Assembly (NCBI GenBank): GCA_963742315.1
Contig: CAVULE010000013.1
Span: 270,198-334,197 of the forward strand
DNA length: 64,000 nucleotides
Reading direction: 5' to 3'
Source of the DNA: AV69 sp963742315
Lineage (GTDB): Bacteria > Verrucomicrobiota > Verrucomicrobiia > Chthoniobacterales > UBA10450
The notes under the pieces are model-generated. The model was given only the letters and a program-made list of their open reading frames with translations. It did no database searches and was not told the origin of the DNA. Shown one piece after another: positions 58,702 through 64,000 of this stretch. The translations under genes and the position numbers were made by a program. Position 1 is the first letter of the stretch; each line of letters begins with the position of its first letter.

Positions 58702-59469
58702 CTAAACCTTCAGTTTCGCACAAGTCCTTCGATAGATCCTAGCCAGAACGGGGATCGGAACGCGCAGCAGATAAAGGAGCGCAATCAGTCCATAAGTAAG
58801 AGTTAACCGCCATGGCCCAATTCTCTCGTAGCGCCGAGGGCTGCTGATCAAGCGTGATGGAATAATTGCGATGCGTCCAAGCCGCCGAAGTTTGCCGAAA
58901 AATTCGGCATCTTCCATCAACGGTACTTCAGGGAATCCTCCGATGTCATCGAACCCACTGCGTCGGCAAAAGAATCCGTGGTCCCCGAAACGCATGCGCA
59001 AAAGGAGACCGGCATAGTGGGCGAACGAATCGGTTAATCGGTAAACGAGACGTTTGTTCGGAATGCAGATGCGAAAAAAACCGCCGACTACCTGAGGATC
59101 GCGCAGCGCGTCGGAGATTTGTTCAAGGCAATCGGCTGGCACTTCGCAATCGGCGTGCAGGAACCAAAGCGTATCGGCCGACGCGGTCCGCGCCCCGGCG
59201 TTCATTTGAACCGCGCGACCAGGCGAAGCGCGTAAACAACGATCGCAATGACGTTGCGCCAGCTCGAATGTGCCATCGCTACTGCCACCATCGACCACGA
59301 TTAGTTCGGCACGCTGAGTTCTTTCACCCAGGCGCTTAAGAAACCGCTCGATGGTCGCCGCTTCGTTTAGCACTGGAACAATGATCGAGATTGGTCCGGA
59401 GCGGCTGTTGGCCGATTCCTTCTTAGCGTTAGACAGTTCCGGTGTCGTCAAAATGATAACGTCGTGCAA
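58702..59469 (-). CDS. Family 2 glycosyltransferase, arsenosugar-associated type
   Basis: 255 residues from TTG 59,469, sharing 6 bp with the divergent ArsS start. GT-A fold motifs: ISIIVPVLNEAATIERFLKR, ELIVVDGGSSDGTFELAQRH, MNAGARTASADTLWFLHADC, plus C-terminal MEDAEFFGKLRRLGRI and RYERIGPWRLTLTYGLIALL. This matches the TIGR04283 glycosyltransferases found beside arsS. The TTG start and overlap leave the exact start uncertain. No gene for ArsM is adjacent. Confidence 0.85.
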   Translation of the reverse strand: MHDVIILTTPELSNAKKESANSRSGPISIIVPVLNEAATIERFLKRLGERTQRAELIVVDGGSSDGTFELAQRHCDRCLRASPGRAVQMNAGARTASADTLWFLHADCEVPADCLEQISDALRDPQVVGGFFRICIPNKRLVYRLTDSFAHYAGLLLRMRFGDHGFFCRRSGFDDIGGFPEVPLMEDAEFFGKLRRLGRIAIIPSRLISSPRRYERIGPWRLTLTYGLIALLYLLRVPIPVLARIYRRTCAKLKV

Positions 59470-60432
59470 ACTTTATCCGTGAATCGGTTCTCTGAAACGC
59501 TCGCCACGCATTCTTTGTTCTTGCGGCACGCAAAAACCGACGTGTTGCAGGTCAATGTCGGGAAACTTTGCAATCTAACCTGCGTCCATTGTCACGTGAA
59601 CGCTGGTCCGAAGCGCAAAGAAATCATGACCCGCGAGACGATTGATCGGGTCATCAATTGGTTCGCGCGCACTGAGATTCCGACAATCGATCTTACCGGT
59701 GGCGCGCCGGAAATGAATCCTGATTTCCGCTATTTCATCGAGCAGGTAAAGGCGCGGCGCCGCTCGTGCCACGTCATCGACCGCTGCAATCTCACCATTC
59801 TGCTCGATTCGGGTTATGAGGGACTGGCGCAATTTCTCGCCCGTCACAGAGTAGAGATTATCGCATCGATGCCGTGTTACACGGTGGAAAATGTGAACGC
59901 CCAGCGCGGGGAAGGTGTTTTCGATGCCAGCATTAAAGCCATGCGAGTATTAAACTCGTTAGGTTATGGCAGCGATCTTTCTCTTCATCTGGTTTACAAC
60001 CCGGTCGGCGCATTTCTCCCAGGTCCGCAGGCAGAGCTGGAAGCGGACTACAAACGCGAGTTAAAGAAAAATTTCGGGATTATTTTCAACAACCTCTACA
60101 CCATCACCAATCTGCCCATCGCCCGTTTCGCTTCCTACCTTCGTCGCAACAATAAATTGGAAGAGTACATGCAGCTTCTGGTCGACAGTTTTAACCCAAC
60201 GACGGTCTCCGGCTTGATGTGTCGCAACACTATCAGCGTCAGTTGGACCGGCGAAGTTTTCGACTGCGACTTCAATCAGATGCTGAAGATGAACTGGGAA
60301 AACGGGACCGGGCCCCTTCATCTTTGGGACCTCGATCCGGCGGCGGTCGAGAATCGCGAAATTCTCACCGGCAACCACTGCTTCGGCTGCACCGCCGGCG
60401 CCGGCTCCGGCTGCGGCGGGGCGCTCCTATAA
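59464..60432 (+). CDS. arsS: Arsenosugar biosynthesis radical SAM protein ArsS
   Basis: 322 residues from GTG 59,464 (GTG 59,479 also possible). Radical SAM cluster motif C-N-L-T-C-V-H-C in LCNLTCVHCHVNAGPKRKE. Family blocks: IPTIDLTGGAPEMNPDFRYF, LHLVYNPVGAFLPGPQAELE, GLMCRNTISVSWTGEVFDCD, and the Cys-rich end NHCFGCTAGAGSGCGGALL. It forms a 5'-deoxyadenosyl-arsenical on the way to arsenosugars. Divergent from the GT2 gene with overlapping start regions. Confidence 0.93.
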   Translation: MQTLSVNRFSETLATHSLFLRHAKTDVLQVNVGKLCNLTCVHCHVNAGPKRKEIMTRETIDRVINWFARTEIPTIDLTGGAPEMNPDFRYFIEQVKARRRSCHVIDRCNLTILLDSGYEGLAQFLARHRVEIIASMPCYTVENVNAQRGEGVFDASIKAMRVLNSLGYGSDLSLHLVYNPVGAFLPGPQAELEADYKRELKKNFGIIFNNLYTITNLPIARFASYLRRNNKLEEYMQLLVDSFNPTTVSGLMCRNTISVSWTGEVFDCDFNQMLKMNWENGTGPLHLWDLDPAAVENREILTGNHCFGCTAGAGSGCGGALL

Positions 60433-60543
60433 ACTTGTTGGGCGCACAGGCTAAAAAGGCTGCGGTCGTTCCGGTCGGCCGCAGGGCGAATAGTGGAGCA
60501 GCCACTCGCTCAATCCTGGCGTCGCAGCGCAGCCATTTTTGCG

Positions 60544-61167
60544 TTAACGGCCCTCAATCCTTTTTGCGCAGCTCCCGCGGAGTTGCCATTCCTGCCACCG
60601 CTCCATTCCCGCGAACATCGCAACTGAATCGGAAACTTTAACATCACGAATCAACCGAAAGTATTTGCCGAAAATCTCTGCCGCTCCTGTTTTGCTCAGT
60701 GGATACGGCGGTGGATCGGGCTCGGTTCCATAAAAAAAGACGCCCACAAGCTTCCCGCGCGGTCGCAGCAACTGCGCGACACGTTTGGCATATTGCGGCC
60801 ATCTCCGCGGGTGAAGCGCGCACAGAAAAGTCCGCTCATAGATCAAATCAAACCGGCTTGGGAAATCGAATTTCCAAAAATTTCCATGGATAATTTTGCC
60901 ATCGAAATTTCCCAGCGCTTTTTTGATTTGGGTGACGGCAACCATTGAAAAATCGATCGCAGTGACCTCGAAGCCGGCGCTTTGAAAAAACCGCAGGACG
61001 TCATGATCGGTCCCGCAGCCAGGGATCAAGACTCGTCCTCGCGCCCGCGTTCTCTTAACAAAGGACCGGAGGGTCGCGGGAATAGCATGAAGCGTCCACG
61101 GTGTTTCCCCACCCGAATAGCGTTGATTCCAAAAAGCTGGCGCAGCGCTGTCGCTCGATTCGCTCAT
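60544..61167 (-). CDS. TPMT-type SAM-dependent methyltransferase
   Basis: 207 residues from ATG 61,167 (MSESSDSAAP). PAFWNQRYSGGETPW is the thiopurine-methyltransferase start, GRVLIPGCGTDHDVLRFFQS binds SAM, and FDLIYERTFLCALHPRRWPQ with LVGVFFYGTEPDPPPYPLSK follow. TPMT-like enzymes methylate thiols, selenium or related compounds. Convergent with arsS; an arsenic link is suggested only by position. Confidence 0.85.
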   Translation of the reverse strand: MSESSDSAAPAFWNQRYSGGETPWTLHAIPATLRSFVKRTRARGRVLIPGCGTDHDVLRFFQSAGFEVTAIDFSMVAVTQIKKALGNFDGKIIHGNFWKFDFPSRFDLIYERTFLCALHPRRWPQYAKRVAQLLRPRGKLVGVFFYGTEPDPPPYPLSKTGAAEIFGKYFRLIRDVKVSDSVAMFAGMERWQEWQLRGSCAKRIEGR

Positions 61168-61324
61168 CGCTATTGTGGTGCTCCGCCCGGCGTATCCCGT
61201 CGCACGCTTTACAGATAACGAAGGTGGAGGCAACCTTCCAGGCCGCATTAGCCAGCCTTAGCTGAGGCTACGGCGCGCCAGGGAGAAAACGACAGCTGAC
61301 ATTTTTCGATAAAGTCGCTATCTA

Positions 61325-61327
61325 CTA
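61325..61327. other. Composition breakpoint, probable assembly chimera
   Basis: Left of this point the sequence is AT-balanced and Verrucomicrobiota-like. Right of it GC is very high and the minus strand opens inside a ROK gene at GEIGHLVIDPAGPPCDLC, truncated in its zinc motif. No IS end or repeat marks the change. Confidence 0.75.
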
Positions 61328-61880
61328 GCGCAAAGGTCGCAAGGCGGCCCGGCAGGATCGATCACCAGATGGCCGATCTCCCCGGCCTGGGCATGCGCAC
61401 CGGTCAGCGGTTCGCCGGCCACGACGATGCCTGCGCTGATCCCGCTGCTGACAGTCAGGTAGGCGATCGGGTCGAGGCGGGGGTACTACCCCGTAGACGG
61501 CTTCGCTCACCGCGCCCGCGGTGGCGTCATCCTGGAGGAATACCGGGACGCCGAGCCGGTTCCCGAGAAGGGGGCCAGGGCGACGTCAGACCAGCCGCGG
61601 TTGTGGAACTCCAGCATGGTGCCGGTGGCCATGTCCAGGCCGTCCGGCGCGACGCAGCCAAGGGCTGACAAGGCACCTGCACCGGCCGTGACATCGCTTA
61701 GGGCGGCAACGACGGCGCCGACCAGCTGGGCTGGCCCTCTGGCGTCAGCCTGCGCCGTGTCCGGCCGGGCATAGCCGACCGCTGGCGTCAGCTGCGCCGA
61801 CCAGAACCTTGGTCGCCCCGATGTCGACGGCTCCTACTGCTGCGGGCTGGGTCACATGTGGCCGCACCGGGTGCCGCCGC
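61328..61880 (-). pseudogene. ROK-family kinase/regulator, truncated and frameshifted
   Basis: The start region near 61,860 reads AVGAVDIGATKVLVGAADAS, the ROK ATP site. Later frames give LGVPVFLQDDATAGAVSEAV, IAYLTVSSGISAGIVVAGEP and AGEIGHLVIDPAGPPCDLC. Several frame changes separate the pieces and the 3' end is cut at the breakpoint. Sugar kinase or NagC-type repressor; actinobacterial in style. Confidence 0.7.
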
Positions 61881-61913
61881 TCGGCGTGAGCGGCCTGCCG
61901 CCGCCGGTCACGG

Positions 61914-62193
61914 CTACTGCTCCGCCCGCCGGGGGACGTCAAACGTAAACCGGTCGCCCCGGTGGTAGTCGTGCGAGTGGATGACGGGGGGTCCCGGTAT
62001 CAGTCGTGTTGGTCTGCACCATGAGCAGCCACGGAACCTCGGTTTCCAGGCGGTGCTTACGGACCAGTTCGCGCGGCAGGATGAGCGCGGAGATCTGCGC
62101 GACGGCGTAGACGGGACGGGCCCCGCGCTTTTCCAGCAGGTCGAGCAGGGATCCGCGCCAGTCGATGGCCGTGATGTCCTCAGGGAAGTACAC
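61914..62193 (-). pseudogene. GntR-family UTRA domain fragment
   Basis: Reads MYFPEDITAIDWRGSLLDLL, EKRGARPVYAVAQISALILP, RKHRLETEVPWLLMVQTNTT then, after a frame change at the G-run near 61,988, VIHSHDYHRGDRFTFDV. The Y-x-R-G-D-R-F-x-F ending is typical of UTRA ligand-binding domains. The DNA-binding half is missing beyond about 62,195. Confidence 0.6.
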
Positions 62194-62224
62194 CCGGCAG
62201 GTGCAGCGGCTGCAGCTGGCGGGG

Positions 62225-62460
62225 TGACGCGGCCCGCGTGCCGGACCCGGACGACCGCCGCGCCCAGCTCATCACGCTCACCCCCGCCGGCCGGGCAGCA
62301 GCCGACCGCATCCGCGAGGCGGGCACCGGGGGCATGCAGGCCGCCCTGGCGCACCGGCCCCCGCAGGAGCTGCACCAGCTCGCTACCCTGCTGCACCGCA
62401 TGGTCGATGACTTCCTCGCCTACTCCGCCGCCGAAGAACCCGGCCAGCCAGCGCCCTGAC
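62225..62460 (+). pseudogene. MarR-family regulator, C-terminal fragment
   Basis: PDPDDRRAQLITLTPAGRAA, ADRIREAGTGGMQAAL and HQLATLLHRMVDDFLAYSAA give the wing and dimerisation helix of MarR regulators (consensus R-x-x-x-P-x-D-R-R-x-x-x-V-x-LT-x-x-G). The upstream HTH is missing; the fragment begins abruptly beside the GntR piece on the other strand. Confidence 0.65.
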
Positions 62461-62720
62461 CGCGAGCAGCCGCGAAGTCAGGCATGCACCCGCCGTCCGG
62501 GAGCCCGGCCGGGCCGACGTATCTTCCCCACCCGTTGGGCAACGGGCGGGCGGCGCCCAGGCATTACCGGTGTTGCCCTCACGCATGGACGCGAGGAAGC
62601 GCGGAAGGTGCGTGGCGTCATCTGCCTCGCAGGATGTGGATGGCCTCCCCGGGTTAGCTCTGAGGCGGCCCTGTACAGATCTTCTGAGTTGTGCGTTCCG
62701 GCTCGCCAGTGCGGCGTGGC
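62461..62720. other. High-GC intergenic, nothing recognised
   Basis: No credible gene on either strand; GC-rich frames here are shadows. Confidence 0.35.
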
Positions 62721-63640
62721 TCAGCCAGTTATTGTTCCGCCGCGGAGCCTGACTGTGAAGCCGTCGTCGGTGTGCCGGAGCGCGACGTCGAGGTCGAGCT
62801 GGTGCATGACCCACAGCCCATATCCAAGCCGCCGGTCCGGGACGCTGCTTGGAGCGGGAACGAGGCCCGCCAGGCGATCGGCTGGACCGTGGCCGGTGTC
62901 GTGAACGGTGACCACGATACGGTCCGGCGCGGCCCAGATGCGGACGGTCGCGGGCGGGCGGCCGTGGCGCTGCGCGTTGGTGACGGCCTCGGTGACGCCG
63001 AGCAGCAGGTCGTGGACTGTGGCGGCGGGGATGCGGCCGCGGCCGATCCGGGCGAGCGCGTGCCGGGCATCGGCGGCGGACCGGTTGACCAGCTCGACCA
63101 GGGGCGGTGGGGCTTCGAGCGGATCGGGCGCGTACGGGAGGCCTTCGAACGCCCGGGCGTCTTGGTAGCGGTCGCTGGCCCGGCGCTCTCCCGGCGGCCA
63201 GACGATGCGGGGGTGCGTTCGCTCGACGACGTCGAGCACCGCCGCCGCCGCGGTCGCGGTGTCGTACAGGCACCGGCCCCACACCGGGAAGTCCTCCCAG
63301 ACGACGTTGATGGCCGATTCGAAGCGGTCCCACCCCTCGAACCGTCCCCCGTTGCCCGGATGGGGCACCTCCCCGGCCATCCGGATCTGCCCGGCGCCCA
63401 TGGCGACGTGAAATTCAAACAGCCGCCGGCAGGTGGCGATCGCCCCGTCCGGCGTCGCGTACAGGCTCTTAGCACCGAGGAATTCGACCGCGGACGGTCG
63501 GTCAGCCAGGAGCGCAGCAGGCCGCTCTTGCGGTCGTCACAACCGATGATGACCGGCTCGCCGGCGGCGATGCCCTCCTCGGCGAACGGCACGATGAGGG
63601 CGCGGAACTCGGCATCGGAGCCGTAGAAGGCCGGCCTCGT
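62721..63640 (-). pseudogene. MEDS plus HATPase anti-sigma regulator, two frameshifts
   Basis: From the upstream end, YGSDAEFRALIVPFAEEGIA then AAGEPVIIGCDDRKSGLLRS form the MEDS domain; frame changes near 63,633 and 63,490 must be bridged. The main frame (62,721-63,401) continues GRFEGWDRFESAINVVWEDF, then a HATPase_c_2 domain with LLGVTEAVTNAQRHGRPPAT and VTVHDTGHGPADRLAGLVPA. This MEDS-ATPase pair is a hallmark of Streptomyces-like actinobacteria and regulates sigma factors. Confidence 0.75.
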
Positions 63641-63785
63641 GGAAGTGGCCCGCCTGGCCGCGCGCCGCGCCTGTCCTCATCACAAAACCCCAGTGTGCCT
63701 AGCGGGCCGGCGGACAGCCTCGCCACCGCCGGCAGCGCTGGTCACGGTGAACGCCTGCGTCACGTCCACCGCCCGGGCCCGTCCC

Positions 63786-63949
63786 TTACTTCCCGGCGGT
63801 GTCCTTTCAGCTTCTCACCGGCCTGCTTCAGGTTGGCCTTCTTCTTTTCCCGTGCCGCCCCCAGCCTGGTCATACGGGTTCCCGGCGGCCCGTTTGGCCT
63901 TGGCCCTGGCTGCCTGGGCGGTGTTGCTGGCCGTGTCATGCTTGCTCAC
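63786..63949 (-). pseudogene. CsbD-family stress protein, frameshifted
   Basis: GTG 63,949 with GGAGG 8 bp upstream opens VSKHDTASNTAQAARAKAKR. After frame changes it continues KANLKQAGEKLK and KDTAGK then stop, the CsbD pattern of small hydrophilic general-stress proteins. At least two indels in 55 codons point to poor sequence quality. Confidence 0.6.
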
Positions 63950-64000
63950 CGGAACAACCTCCTTCCCCGCGGCGCGTTACCCGGCACCGCAGGGACCCCG

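Overview
The first ~61.3 kb looks like one chromosomal segment of a soil-type Verrucomicrobiota bacterium, Chthoniobacterales/Udaeobacter-like. This is an inference from gene content: many exported sulfatases, DUF1254/DUF1214 proteins, four-helix-bundle (S23) proteins and small secreted lipoproteins at moderate GC. The last ~2.7 kb (from about 61,325) is much more GC-rich and carries frameshifted pieces of actinobacterial-looking genes (ROK, GntR/UTRA, MarR, MEDS-ATPase, CsbD). I read it as an assembly chimera, with the break inside a ROK gene. Layout: 1-11.8 kb holds a DUF883 tail, three paralogous exported HAD phosphatases, an LssY_C protein, a frameshifted membrane cyclase, a DUF4239 protein, a four-helix-bundle cassette, DUF2252 and an outer-membrane protein. 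11.9-15.6 kb holds two intact exported sulfatases and a sulfatase remnant. 15.6-31.6 kb is rich in small exported proteins: three paralogous lipoproteins, other lipoproteins, a large Tyr/Gly-rich secreted protein, an esterase-like hydrolase, CBS, Hsp20 and two outer-membrane barrels. 31.7-39.1 kb holds a kinase and response regulator, an SDR, an HdeD-like protein of foreign composition, a DUF502 remnant and cardiolipin synthase. 39.4-50.0 kb is a sulfatase / DUF1254 / SpoIIAA-like / formylglycine-generating-enzyme cluster containing a 2.5 kb tandem duplication. 50.2-57.8 kb is a signalling block: two histidine kinases, three stand-alone receivers, a FixJ/NarL-type regulator and a rhodanese-like protein. 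58.0-61.2 kb holds an integrase remnant, tRNA-Ala(GGC), and arsenosugar-type GT2, radical-SAM ArsS and a TPMT-like methyltransferase. The main discovery is a dispersed 20-bp dyad, consensus about TATNGGACYTWRGTCCTAYC. It occurs about 20 times, plus five degenerate copies, almost always 20-130 bp upstream of a start codon and almost never inside well-defined coding sequence. Its core and spacing match the published DosR/DevR box of Mycobacterium tuberculosis (TTSGGGACTWWAGTCCCSAA). The targets are sulfatases, the FGE operon, an HAD phosphatase, all three paralogous lipoproteins, other small exported proteins, an outer-membrane barrel, SpoIIAA-like genes and three receiver proteins. The window therefore seems to display a DosR-like stress regulon of envelope and signalling genes. 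The only NarL/FixJ-type HTH regulator in the window (55,001-55,630) is a candidate, unproven, DNA-binding factor. Many families are duplicated, and the duplicates decay into short remnants, some still sitting behind a box. Several genes carry single-base frameshifts, some of which may be assembly errors.
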